From assembly GCF_003703975.1 (NCBI RefSeq), contig NZ_QTJY01000017.1:62001-126000 (forward strand): a stretch of DNA of 64,000 nt, given 5' to 3'. The notes beneath the pieces are model-generated. The model had not been told where the DNA came from, did not search any database, and saw only the letters and a list, made by a program, of their open reading frames with translations. The translations under genes and the position numbers were made by a program. Of the stretch, positions 54,670 to 63,591 are shown piece by piece. This stretch comes from Larkinella soli (lineage in GTDB: Bacteria; Bacteroidota; Bacteroidia; Cytophagales; Spirosomataceae). The stretch's first letter is position 1. Each line of letters opens with the position of its first letter.

Positions 54670-55482
54670 CTACGAAAAAATTTTTAAGAACGTAATGATA
54701 AAGGGGGCTGCCAGCAGCAGCCCGTCGAAACGGTCCAGAAAGCCGCCGTGGCCCGGGATGGTTGATCCGGAATCCTTGATGGCGATGCTCCGCTTGAACA
54801 GAGACTCGACCAGATCGCCGTAGGTGCCGGTGACGACGATGATCGCGCCGACACAGTACCATTCCCACGGCCGGAGGTCTTCGACGTAAAACGCCAGAAA
54901 GAAGGCCATGACCGCAGCGGCAATCGCCCCGCCCAAAGCCCCTTCCCACGACTTTTTTGGCGACACTCGTGCAAATAACTTTCTCCGGCCGAATTTAGTG
55001 CCGGCAAAGTAGGCACCGATGTCGCTGGCCCAGAGCAAAATCAGACAACCCAGAACCAAGCCCGGATGGTAGGTACCTCCCCGGAGGGCCAGCACGTTCA
55101 GCAAAGCGAACGGCACCGCCACATAGATAACCCCCAGAAAGGTAAACCCGATATTCGTAAAAGGTTTTAAATCCCTTTTTTTATATAATTTAATTAAAAA
55201 AATCATGGAAGCCGCCGGACATATGAGGAAATAGTTGTCGAAGGGAATGATCCCCTTTTCGATGAGGTAGGTCAGCACACAGATAAAGCATCCAACCAGC
55301 GTTCCGTAATAGGTCAGCGGCTGGTTGCCGTCCAGTCCGAGCAGTTTGTAAAATTCCAGCTGCGTCAGGGCGCTGATGGCGCAGAACAGGAGCACAAAGG
55401 TCCAGTCACTATACCAGATGGCGGATAGGATGACGATGACGCCGATCGCAGCAGCAATGACCCGCTGTTGCAGGTTCGACAT
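54670..55482 (-). CDS. cdsA: Phosphatidate cytidylyltransferase
   Basis: 270 residues from the ATG at 55482; upstream in-frame ATGs (55503, 55575) are possible but add a non-conserved leader. About eight membrane helices. The CTP-transferase signature SLFKRSIAIKDSG followed by PGHGGFLDRFDG is intact. Makes CDP-diacylglycerol in phospholipid synthesis at the inner membrane. Confidence 0.95.
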   Translation of the reverse strand: MSNLQQRVIAAAIGVIVILSAIWYSDWTFVLLFCAISALTQLEFYKLLGLDGNQPLTYYGTLVGCFICVLTYLIEKGIIPFDNYFLICPAASMIFLIKLYKKRDLKPFTNIGFTFLGVIYVAVPFALLNVLALRGGTYHPGLVLGCLILLWASDIGAYFAGTKFGRRKLFARVSPKKSWEGALGGAIAAAVMAFFLAFYVEDLRPWEWYCVGAIIVVTGTYGDLVESLFKRSIAIKDSGSTIPGHGGFLDRFDGLLLAAPFIITFLKIFS

Positions 55483-55664
55483 CTGATTTAAGCGAGCTCT
55501 CATGTAGGAAGACAACGACAAACCGGGTTGGTTCTTCCGGCGAAAATAACAAAATACGGACAGGCCTCCCCACATTCATACGACTTTCCGCCGATTTTCC
55601 CTTATTTTACGAAACTCATTCGTAACACCTGACATTTTAACCGGTTTCCCTGCCGACCCCCTTT

Positions 55665-56195
55665 ATGGTTTTATACCTGCTCGGCTTTTTGCTGAACCTT
55701 TTCAGTCCGGGCCAGCCAACCGAAGCCGACCTGCGCTCGCTGCGCTGGGGAATGCACAGCCAGGAAGTCAGAACCCTGGAGCGGTTGGCGCCGATCCGGG
55801 TTACGGATACCACCCAGATCTATCGCCAGCGGTGGTTTTACAATTATCCCGCCACGCTTCACCTCGATTTCATAGACGACCGGCTCGCCGGCGCCCGTTA
55901 CATTCTGACGGAAAAACACATCCGGGCCATCGACCACTGGAAGGACTATCACGACATCGTTAAAATCCTGTCCGACCGCTACGGCACCCCGCCCGGCGAC
56001 TACTGGACCTGGAATGTTCCGCTGTACAAAGACCGGCCGGAGCGGTTCGGCGATGCGGTGCTGCTCGGCCACCTCCGGCGTTCCAGTGTCTGGGAAACCG
56101 GCCGGAGCATTATCACGCTGGAAATGTCGGGAACCCCCAGAGACGGCATTTATACCGTGCTGTCGTATACCAGCAAGGGGCGGCCCACCGAATAG
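55665..56195 (+). CDS. Hypothetical exported protein
   Basis: 176 residues. A short hydrophobic N-terminus (about 2-14) may be a signal peptide. The rest is soluble, with a RWGMHSQEV motif near residue 28, and Trp/Tyr-rich strands (YHDIVKILSDRYGTPPGDYWTW). It looks like a genuine single-domain protein but no family was recognised. Confidence 0.65.
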   Translation: MVLYLLGFLLNLFSPGQPTEADLRSLRWGMHSQEVRTLERLAPIRVTDTTQIYRQRWFYNYPATLHLDFIDDRLAGARYILTEKHIRAIDHWKDYHDIVKILSDRYGTPPGDYWTWNVPLYKDRPERFGDAVLLGHLRRSSVWETGRSIITLEMSGTPRDGIYTVLSYTSKGRPTE

Positions 56196-56198
56196 AGG

Positions 56199-56417
56199 CT
56201 ACAGGCGGGTTTCATCAAAGTCGGCGGAGATCAGATGGATCTTCGCCATGGTAGCATCCCGGCTCGGGACATACACTTCGCAGTTTCCGAGAAGATAATT
56301 GCTGTCCTTTTTATTGACCACGACGGCATTGATCTGATGACCCTCCAACAACACTTTGGCAAGTTCGGCCCGGTAGCTGACCGGCGTTACCATCACTTTC
56401 TCCCAGTTTTCAGACAT
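56199..56417 (-). CDS. DUF2007-type putative signal-transducing protein
   Basis: 72 residues. A PII-like small fold: VMVTPVSYRAELAKVLLEGHQINAVVVNKKDSNYLLGNCEVYV matches the DUF2007 family, whose function is unknown. It overlaps the CPBP protease gene by 8 bases, so the two are probably cotranscribed and coupled. Confidence 0.85.
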   Translation of the reverse strand: MSENWEKVMVTPVSYRAELAKVLLEGHQINAVVVNKKDSNYLLGNCEVYVPSRDATMAKIHLISADFDETRL

Positions 56418-57363
56418 ACGGATGGGACGGCAATTGATTTGATCTTCGGAAATAAATTAAAAAGCCTACCGTTAAAAGTAACGAAAAAAGGGCTCCGGTC
56501 AAAGGAACGGAATCCGTATTTTCAATATCGATCGAGACCATCTGCCGGCGGTACAGCCAGACCATCAGCACCGTAAAGCCGTTGTTGACGAAGTGGGCCA
56601 GGATCGGTACCCAGAGATTTCCGGACCAGACATACAGGTATCCAAACAACGCCCCGAGCAGCGTCCGGGGGATGAATCCGTAGAACTGCACGTGGATGGC
56701 GCTGAAGATCAGGGCCGCTATCCAGACGGCCAGATGCGGGTTTCCGAACCACTGCTGAAGTTTGCGCTGCACCAGCCCCCGAAACAGCACTTCCTCCCCG
56801 ATGGCCGGAATGACCCCGATGACGAAAATGGCGATGGCGAGCTGCCAGGGCGTCGTGAACGTGGTCAGGAAGGTGGTCAGTTCCGACAGTTGATCTTCCT
56901 TCTGCCGCATCCAGTTTTCCAGACCGGAGAGGGAATCAGGAAGGCTCATATTCCGGTTCCACTCAATGATCAGGCCGTCGAAGGGCATGAAGGCGATGGT
57001 CAGCAGCACCACCACCCCCAGAGCCTGAACGGTCGATAAGGGCCGGTCGTTGAGGTCACCGGCCGGGCGGTGTTCGATAAACCGCAGATACAGCAGGCAG
57101 GGCACCAGAAACGAAAACAGGTGGCTGATTCCCTGCACGAACATCAGCAGATACCAGCTGCCGGCAAAATCCTTCGGATGATTGAGCAGATCGAAGGCGT
57201 TCGTCACCGTATTGCCTCCGGCGGCCGCCCAGGCGACGATCACCGCCCCCGCAATCATGCTGCCGATCGACATGCCGAGTAAGATAAATCCCAGTAAAAT
57301 CAGCAGGCTGCGTAAGGGGTGCAATCGGTTGGTATTCGGTGCGGTCGCGCGGAAATCTTCCAT
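56410..57363 (-). CDS. CPBP-family intramembrane metalloprotease
   Basis: 317 residues from the ATG at 57363. About eight membrane helices. The family motifs are GEEVLFRGL (EExxxR), FSAIHVQF with metal-binding His, and HFVNNG at the end. Members cleave prenylated or membrane proteins in the inner membrane (CaaX-like); bacterial substrates are mostly unknown. Confidence 0.92.
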   Translation of the reverse strand: MEDFRATAPNTNRLHPLRSLLILLGFILLGMSIGSMIAGAVIVAWAAAGGNTVTNAFDLLNHPKDFAGSWYLLMFVQGISHLFSFLVPCLLYLRFIEHRPAGDLNDRPLSTVQALGVVVLLTIAFMPFDGLIIEWNRNMSLPDSLSGLENWMRQKEDQLSELTTFLTTFTTPWQLAIAIFVIGVIPAIGEEVLFRGLVQRKLQQWFGNPHLAVWIAALIFSAIHVQFYGFIPRTLLGALFGYLYVWSGNLWVPILAHFVNNGFTVLMVWLYRRQMVSIDIENTDSVPLTGALFSLLLTVGFLIYFRRSNQLPSHPYV

Positions 57364-57462
57364 ATTAAGCGTAAATTTACGGCAAACCGGCAAGGCTATC
57401 AAAACCTTACCGGTTTTTTACTCGATTAGAACATCTTTGAAACCCGCGTTGTTAGCGGATAT

Positions 57463-58452
57463 ATGGTAAAAATTGGTAACATAGAGCTGGGCGGTTTTCC
57501 GCTACTCCTGGCCCCGATGGAAGATGTCAGCGATCCGCCGTTCCGGGCGGTATGCAAAGCCAACGGAGCCGACCTGATGTATACGGAATTCATCTCCTCC
57601 GAAGGTCTCATCCGGGATGCCGCCAAGAGCGTTCAGAAACTGGACATCTTCGAATACGAACGCCCGATCGGGATTCAGCTTTTCGGCTCGGACGTACAGA
57701 CCATGGGCGCCTGCGCCGAAATCGCCACCCGCGTCAGCCCCGACCTGATCGACATCAACTACGGCTGTCCGGTAAAAAACGTGGCCTGCCGGGGTGCCGG
57801 GGCGGCCCTGCTTCAGGACATTCCCAAAATGGTCCGGATGACCGAGGCCGTCGTCAAGTCCACCCACCTGCCCGTAACCGTGAAAACCCGGCTCGGCTGG
57901 GACGATGCCACCAAAAACATTCTGGAAGTGGCCGAACGGCTGCAGGACATCGGGATCCAGGCCCTGACCATCCACGGCCGCACCCGCGTTCAGATGTACA
58001 AGGGCGAGGCCGACTGGACGCTCATCGGCCGCGTCCGGGAAAACCCCCGCATCCGCATTCCGATTTTCGGAAACGGCGATATCGACAGTCCGGAAAAAGC
58101 ACTGGAATACAAAAACCGCTACGGCGTCGACGGCATTATGATCGGCCGGGCCAGCATCGGGTATCCGTGGGTGTTCAACGAGATCAAACACTACCTGCAT
58201 ACCGGAGAACACCTGCCCGCCCCCACCCTGGCCGACCGCGTGGCCGTGTGCAAACAGCACCTGACGTTCTCGATCCGCTGGAAAGGAGAAAAAACCGGCA
58301 TCTTCGAAATGCGCCGGCATTATACCAACTACTTCAAAGGGCTGGAAAACTTCAAGCCGTTCCGCCAGCGGCTCGTCCAGGCCGACACCTTCGCCGAACT
58401 TTCGGAGATTCTGGACGAGATCGCCGAGTCCTACGCGCTGACCTTAGCGTGA
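57463..58452 (+). CDS. dusB: tRNA-dihydrouridine synthase
   Basis: 329 residues. FMN-binding TIM barrel with LAPMEDVSDPPFR, INYGCPVKNVACRGAGAALL including the catalytic Cys, VTVKTRLGWDD, and IHGRTRVQMYKG. It reduces uridines in the tRNA D loop with NADPH. A CATCTTTG at 57429-57436 is near the -7 consensus. The end overlaps the converging glycosyltransferase by 9 bases. Confidence 0.94.
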   Translation: MVKIGNIELGGFPLLLAPMEDVSDPPFRAVCKANGADLMYTEFISSEGLIRDAAKSVQKLDIFEYERPIGIQLFGSDVQTMGACAEIATRVSPDLIDINYGCPVKNVACRGAGAALLQDIPKMVRMTEAVVKSTHLPVTVKTRLGWDDATKNILEVAERLQDIGIQALTIHGRTRVQMYKGEADWTLIGRVRENPRIRIPIFGNGDIDSPEKALEYKNRYGVDGIMIGRASIGYPWVFNEIKHYLHTGEHLPAPTLADRVAVCKQHLTFSIRWKGEKTGIFEMRRHYTNYFKGLENFKPFRQRLVQADTFAELSEILDEIAESYALTLA

Positions 58453-59253
58453 AAAGGCCAGTGCCGGCTCCACCCTGTCATGGGCTTTGGCGTCCTGGAT
58501 TTCATGAAGCTTCGTGTATTTGATGACCGGATACACGGCCGACAGCAGCGCCCAGACGAAGCCGGGATACCCGTCGAGGACGCCCCGCCTGAAAATATAT
58601 ATCTTCAGAAAGGTGAACAGAAACCGCAGCCCCTGCAGCGGTAGGTTCGCCTTTTTTTGTCGGGCGGCCATTTCCCCCGCGCTCAGGGTAGTATACTGGT
58701 TCATTTTGACGACATATTCGTGCAACGACCCGTAGCTGTCGTGAATCAGCGGGGCCGAAAACCGCCCCACCGGACCCGCCACCTGGACCGATTCGTGAAC
58801 GCGCGTGGGCGAAATGCAGCCCTGCCGCCGGTCGAACAGGCGAAGGATAGGCTGGCGGTGCTGCCCGCTGTAACGCAGGACGCGTCCCAGGAAAACCAGG
58901 TTCCGGGGCAGCGCATAGCCGTCCATGATCGGGGTCCCTTTCGTAAACAGCTCCCTGATTTCCAGCGCCAGCGGCTTTGAAACGATCTCGTCGGCATCCA
59001 GCACCAGCACCCAGTCGTGAGTAGCCTGTTCGACGGCATACTGCTTCTGTGTTCCGAAGCCGTCGAACTCCCGGTGATACACCCGGCATTCGAACTTCCG
59101 GGCAATGGAAAGCGTAGCGTCCGTACTTCCGGAATCCACAAGGATGATTTCGTCCGCCCAGTCTGCGACCGACGCCAGCGACTTCGCCAGCGTCCGCTCC
59201 GCATTCAGGGTGATGATCACGACGGAGAGAGGTACTCTTGCGGGTAGCGTCAT
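58444..59253 (-). CDS. Family 2 glycosyltransferase (WaaE/KdtX-like)
   Basis: 269 residues. GT-A core with SVVIITLNAERTL, DEIILVDSGSTDAT, VLVLDADEIV (DxD-like), and a later AE-type acid. This resembles WaaE-like enzymes of the lipopolysaccharide core, but many GT2 members look alike. Second gene of a two-gene unit with the GT2 at 59250 (4-base overlap, ATGA). Confidence 0.85.
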   Translation of the reverse strand: MTLPARVPLSVVIITLNAERTLAKSLASVADWADEIILVDSGSTDATLSIARKFECRVYHREFDGFGTQKQYAVEQATHDWVLVLDADEIVSKPLALEIRELFTKGTPIMDGYALPRNLVFLGRVLRYSGQHRQPILRLFDRRQGCISPTRVHESVQVAGPVGRFSAPLIHDSYGSLHEYVVKMNQYTTLSAGEMAARQKKANLPLQGLRFLFTFLKIYIFRRGVLDGYPGFVWALLSAVYPVIKYTKLHEIQDAKAHDRVEPALAFSR

Positions 59254-60212
59254 ACGGTTTCAAAGGTTATGGCGTGAGACTTTTTCAATAAATTCCGGGC
59301 GATGACGGCCAGCCCCTGCTGATAACGCAGACTCTCCCGAACGGGCGCCCCCCGCAGCAGAAACCAGACCAGTTCCCTATACCGCCGGTTGCCGACCGAC
59401 TTCCGGCCCACCTTCACCAGATAAAAGAGCTGTAAGGCCAGCCGCGTCGGATTGCTCTCGTACTTCCGGAAGTAGTAAAACAGCGACAGGTAATACTCCT
59501 TTTCGATCAGAAGGTTCCGGTTCGTGCTGCCGCCCCCGATGTGTCGGAACCGGACATCCGGCACCAGAACGGCCGACCATCCGGCCCGGTTGAGACGCCG
59601 GCAGATGTCCTCTTCTTCACAAAAAAGAAAATAGGCCGGATCAAAGCCGCCGACCTGCCAGAAGGCCGTCGCCCGGACGAACATGGCGCTGCCCGTGACG
59701 ACCGGCACCGGCACCGGCTCGCGGTAGGCGTCCTTTCTGGGCGGGTAATGCGCCGGCCGGAGTTTCCGAACCACCGCGTGCCCCAGCAGTTTAGCGCTCA
59801 GACGAGGAAAATAACCAAAGGACGGTTCCGGCTGATCGGCCCGGTTGATAGCCTGGGCCGTACAGACCCCCACGTTCCGGTGGGCCTCCATGTAGGCATA
59901 CAGCCGGGTGCAGACGTCATCGAGGAGGAGGCAGTCGTTGTTGAGAAAAAAATAATAGGCCGAAGAGGGATCGGTAAACTGAAGGCCGAACGAATGGCCG
60001 CCGGAAAAGCCCAGGTTCAGGCGGCTGCGGACCAGCCGGACCGAAGGCAGACCGTTGAGCGAATGAAGGGCTTCGAAATCATCCTCCCGGGAGCCGTTGT
60101 CGACCACAATAATTTCCGTTTCGGCCATACGGGTATGCCGGCGGATGGATGCCACGCAGTCGAGCGTATATCCACTTGAATTATAATTCAGAATGATCAA
60201 AGAAACTCTCAT
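59250..60212 (-). CDS. Family 2 glycosyltransferase (rhamnosyltransferase-like)
   Basis: 320 residues from the ATG at 60212. GT-A fold with SLIILNYNSSGYT, IIVVDNGSRED, NLGFSGGHSFG, FLNNDCLL (NDD-like metal site) and a late EEEDICRRLNRAGW segment. Looks like WbbL/RfbF-type enzymes that extend surface polysaccharide; donor and acceptor unknown. Confidence 0.88.
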   Translation of the reverse strand: MRVSLIILNYNSSGYTLDCVASIRRHTRMAETEIIVVDNGSREDDFEALHSLNGLPSVRLVRSRLNLGFSGGHSFGLQFTDPSSAYYFFLNNDCLLLDDVCTRLYAYMEAHRNVGVCTAQAINRADQPEPSFGYFPRLSAKLLGHAVVRKLRPAHYPPRKDAYREPVPVPVVTGSAMFVRATAFWQVGGFDPAYFLFCEEEDICRRLNRAGWSAVLVPDVRFRHIGGGSTNRNLLIEKEYYLSLFYYFRKYESNPTRLALQLFYLVKVGRKSVGNRRYRELVWFLLRGAPVRESLRYQQGLAVIARNLLKKSHAITFETV

Positions 60213-60606
60213 GCACAAGTGGGAGCATATAACACCTAACAATCAACCAGTTGCGATCAGGATTATTAGAACTGCCGCCAGGAAACTCCCCGGGCTGCCT
60301 TCATCGGAAGGGACCCGACTGTGGGGAATGCGACAAGCTTGAGCTATAGAGATGGGTTCTAATCGCAGGACAGGAATCCGTTACCGACCGTTGCATGCCC
60401 GTACGGCATTTGTTGCCGAACCGTTGCATTTCGAAGCCCAAACCGGGCAGCAGCCCTATTGTATCAACTCCGAAATAGGTAAAATAGTATAATCCGCAGG
60501 ATCGGAAAAAGTTTGCCTTTCGGTAAAAAAGGGCCCGAAAAATGAGCAAAAACGGCTTCCGGCGGCCGGAAAGGAACCAAAAAACGCGCCGGTCCGTCAA
60601 TCCGGT
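60213..60606. other. Gap with a 10-bp direct repeat, no gene
   Basis: About 390 bases between divergent genes. An exact direct repeat ACCGTTGCAT occurs at 60387-60396 and 60420-60429 (33-base period). No coding frame or RNA gene recognised. Confidence 0.45.
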
Positions 60607-61521
60607 ATGACAAGACCGATTCCCCTCAAAACCGATGAACCGCCGGCCGCTTCCCCCCCGAAACCGCGGGCGCTGGCCTGGTTTCTTCTGATTTCGGTGG
60701 CGCTCATCTGGGGCACATCCTTCATTCTGATCAAACGGAGCCTTCTGGTTTTCACCCCCTTTGAAGTGGGAACGGGCCGCATCTTTCTGGCTTTCCTCTT
60801 CTTTCTCCCCTATCTGATCCTCCGCCGACGGGATTTCCCGCGTGACCGCTGGCTTCCCCTGCTCGGGTCCGGTATGCTCGGTTATCTGATTCCGGCCGTT
60901 CTCTTTGCCACGGCCGGCGCCCACCTCAACAGTTCCCTTTCCGGTGCACTGAACGCCCTCAGCCCGCTTTTTACCTTTCTGGTGGGCGTACTGGTGTTTG
61001 GCAACCAGGCCCGTTTGCTGCAGATCGTCGGTATTCTCCTGGGCTTTGCCGGGTCTGTTTTCCTGGTCTTTTTCAGTACGACCGGATCCTTCGCCTTCAA
61101 CGGTTACGCGTTTCTGATCGTGGTGGCCACCATCTGCTACGGTTTCAATATCAACATCGTTGCGCGGTATCTGACCGGAATGCCGGCCCTGACCTCGACG
61201 GCCTTTACCTTCGCCATGATCGGACCGATTGCCCTTATCGGCTTGGGAACCACCGATTTCCCCGCCCGGGCCTTCGCCCCCGGCTCCGGTACGGCCGTAG
61301 TATTCATGTTCATTCTGGGCATGATCGGCTCCGGCTTCGCAACCATTCTCTTTAACCGGGTCATCCAGCTGACGTCCGGCGTTTTTGCCTCCACCGTCAC
61401 CTACCTGATCCCGATGGTGGCGCTGCTCTGGGGGCTGTTCGACGGAGAACCGCTGTTCTGGCCGCAGATGACCGGTATGGGAATTTGCCTGCTCGGTGTA
61501 TATTTGATGAACCGAAAATAA
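60607..61521 (+). CDS. DMT-superfamily (EamA) transporter
   Basis: 304 residues with ten hydrophobic helices in two EamA halves (about 25-155 and 165-300). LIWGTSFILIK and TVTYLIPMVALLWG are typical. Such proteins usually export metabolites or amino acids across the inner membrane; substrate unknown. Ends 9 bases before the biotin carrier gene. Confidence 0.9.
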   Translation: MTRPIPLKTDEPPAASPPKPRALAWFLLISVALIWGTSFILIKRSLLVFTPFEVGTGRIFLAFLFFLPYLILRRRDFPRDRWLPLLGSGMLGYLIPAVLFATAGAHLNSSLSGALNALSPLFTFLVGVLVFGNQARLLQIVGILLGFAGSVFLVFFSTTGSFAFNGYAFLIVVATICYGFNINIVARYLTGMPALTSTAFTFAMIGPIALIGLGTTDFPARAFAPGSGTAVVFMFILGMIGSGFATILFNRVIQLTSGVFASTVTYLIPMVALLWGLFDGEPLFWPQMTGMGICLLGVYLMNRK

Positions 61522-61530
61522 CCCGATCCC

Positions 61531-62031
61531 ATGTACAAGGCCTCCGTCAATGACCGGTTCTCCTTCGAAATCACGTTTTCCGGAAATCAGCCTCTGCTGA
61601 ACGGCGACCCTGTCGACTGGAACCTGGTCCGGCTGGACGACCGGACGTTTCACCTCCTGCACCAAAACCGTTCCTATACGGCGGAACTGCTCTCGCTGGA
61701 TGCCGAAGCAAAAACCATCTCCCTGAAAATCAACCAGTCGGTTTACGAGGTATCGCTGAAAGACCGCTTCGACCTCCTGCTCGAACAGATGGGAATGAGT
61801 CAGGCCGGTCAGAGCCGGGTCAACGATATCCGGGCCCCGATGCCCGGGCTGATCCTGAGCGTAAGCATCCAGCCGGGCGACGTCGTGAGGAAAGGAGACA
61901 GCGTTCTGATCCTGGAAGCCATGAAGATGGAAAACGTCATCAAGGCCCCCGGCGACGGCACCGTCAGGGCCGTTCGGGTCGGAAACGGTGACCGGGTCGA
62001 GAAGAATCAGGTGCTCGTCGAATTCGCCTAA
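61531..62031 (+). CDS. Biotin carboxyl carrier protein (acyl-CoA carboxylase subunit)
   Basis: 166 residues. The C-terminal biotinyl domain (about 95-166) has the attachment motif EAMKMEN with the Lys near residue 131, and GDVVRKGDSVLILEAMKMEN before it. The N-terminal 90 residues are the extra domain seen in propionyl/methylmalonyl-type carriers. No carboxylase subunit is adjacent. The BirA at 48678 would biotinylate it. Confidence 0.9.
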   Translation: MYKASVNDRFSFEITFSGNQPLLNGDPVDWNLVRLDDRTFHLLHQNRSYTAELLSLDAEAKTISLKINQSVYEVSLKDRFDLLLEQMGMSQAGQSRVNDIRAPMPGLILSVSIQPGDVVRKGDSVLILEAMKMENVIKAPGDGTVRAVRVGNGDRVEKNQVLVEFA

Positions 62032-62067
62032 TTAAGGAACAGGCTTCCTCCCTTTGCGGTTTTGTCT

Positions 62068-62075
62068 TATCTTTG
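62068..62075 (+). promoter_or_regulatory. -7 element of pyrH
   Basis: TATCTTTG, 17 bases before the ATG at 62093, matching TAnnTTTG. Confidence 0.6.
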
Positions 62076-62092
62076 CCGCTAAACTCTTCTTC

Positions 62093-62830
62093 ATGGCTCA
62101 ACTCAGGTATAAAAGAATTCTGCTCAAACTCAGCGGTGAGGCTTTGAGCGGAGAAAAAGGGTACGGAATCGATCCGGAAGTTCTGGAACAGTACAGCCGC
62201 GAAATCAAACGGGTGGTCGATATGGGGGTTCAGGTCGCCATCGTCATCGGCGGAGGAAACATCTTCCGCGGAGTACAGGGCGAACGGACCGGCATCGACC
62301 GGGTTCAGGGTGACTACATGGGTATGCTGGCTACCGTCATCAACGCCATGGCCATTCAGAGTTCGCTCGAACAGCACGGCCTTTTTACCCGCGTCATGTC
62401 GGCCATCAAAATGGAGCAGGTCTGTGAACCGTACGTCCGCCGTCGGGCCGTGCGTCACCTGGAAAAAGGCCGTGTGGTCATTTTCGGGGCCGGAACCGGC
62501 AGCCCTTACTTCACGACCGATACCACTGCGAGCCTGCGGGCCATCGAAATCGAGGCTGACGTGGTACTGAAAGGAACCCGCGTCGACGGCGTCTATACGG
62601 CCGACCCCTTCAAGGACAAAACCGCCACCCGGTATACCACCATTACGTTTCAGGACGTTTACGAGAAGAAACTGAGCGTCATGGATCTGACGGCTTTCAC
62701 GCTGTGCAAGGAAAACAATCTGCCGATTATCGTCTTCGATATGAATCAATCCGACAACCTGATTCGGCTCGTGCAGGGCGAGGAAGTAGGTACGCTCATT
62801 ACCGTGGACGTGCCGTCGGAGTCGGTTTAA
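62093..62830 (+). CDS. pyrH: UMP kinase
   Basis: 245 residues from the ATG at 62093. Amino-acid-kinase fold with [25 protein letters not shown]-type loop ([12 protein letters not shown]), [12 protein letters not shown] and [12 protein letters not shown]. Converts UMP to UDP. Followed by frr, the common arrangement. Confidence 0.97.
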   Translation: MAQLRYKRILLKLSGEALSGEKGYGIDPEVLEQYSREIKRVVDMGVQVAIVIGGGNIFRGVQGERTGIDRVQGDYMGMLATVINAMAIQSSLEQHGLFTRVMSAIKMEQVCEPYVRRRAVRHLEKGRVVIFGAGTGSPYFTTDTTASLRAIEIEADVVLKGTRVDGVYTADPFKDKTATRYTTITFQDVYEKKLSVMDLTAFTLCKENNLPIIVFDMNQSDNLIRLVQGEEVGTLITVDVPSESV

Positions 62831-62875
62831 CCCCCTCCCGGAAGGGATCTTCTCAATCAAAGTTCAAAAACGACA

Positions 62876-63436
62876 ATGGAAGAGATTGAACTCTATCTTG
62901 ACGACGCCCGGGAAACCATGGAAAAGGCGTTGAAACACCTGAATATCGAGTTAGGTAAAATCCGGGCCGGGAAAGCGTCTCCCTCCATGCTCGACGGCCT
63001 TCAGGTAGAATACTACGGCATGATGTCGCCGATCAACAACGTCGCTTCCGTGACCACCCCCGACGCCCGGACCATCGCCGTCAAGCCGTTTGAAAAAAAA
63101 CTGATCGGTGAGATCGAAAAGGCCATCCGCAACAGCAACCTCGGCCTCGCTCCCACCAACGACGGCGAACTGATCCGGCTCAACATTCCGCCCCTGACCG
63201 AAGAACGCCGGCGGGACTTGGTCAAGAAGGTCAAACAGGAAATCGAAGTCGCCAAGGTGAACGTGCGCAATATCCGCAAGGACACCAACGACGGGATCCG
63301 GAAACTGACCAAGGAAGGCGTTTCCGAAGACGACGTCAAGAAGGGTGAAGACCGGGTTCAGAAACTGACCGACAGCTATATCGCCAAAATCGAAACCATC
63401 TTTACCACCAAGGAACAGGACATCATGTCCGTCTGA
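62876..63436 (+). CDS. frr: Ribosome recycling factor
   Basis: 186 residues, the standard length. Long coiled-coil arms with GKASPSMLDGLQVEYYG, PFEKKLIGEIEKAI and IRKDTNDGIRKL. It splits post-termination ribosomes with EF-G. Starts 45 bases after pyrH, followed by a strong terminator. Confidence 0.97.
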   Translation: MEEIELYLDDARETMEKALKHLNIELGKIRAGKASPSMLDGLQVEYYGMMSPINNVASVTTPDARTIAVKPFEKKLIGEIEKAIRNSNLGLAPTNDGELIRLNIPPLTEERRRDLVKKVKQEIEVAKVNVRNIRKDTNDGIRKLTKEGVSEDDVKKGEDRVQKLTDSYIAKIETIFTTKEQDIMSV

Positions 63437-63454
63437 CCGTGGTCCTACTTCCTG

Positions 63455-63488
63455 CCGGACCCGGACCCTTGCCGGGTCCGGTTTTTTT
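63455..63488 (+). terminator. Terminator after frr
   Basis: CCGGACCCGG (63455-63464) with CCGGGTCCGG (63472-63481), then T7. Confidence 0.9.
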
Positions 63489-63591
63489 GTGCCTGCCACA
63501 ACCGAATCCCGGCAATTTGTTAACCAGTTCGTGTAAAACCATCATTTGTCCCTATATTGTAGAAAGTTCCAGACCTGACCTCATCCTGAAC

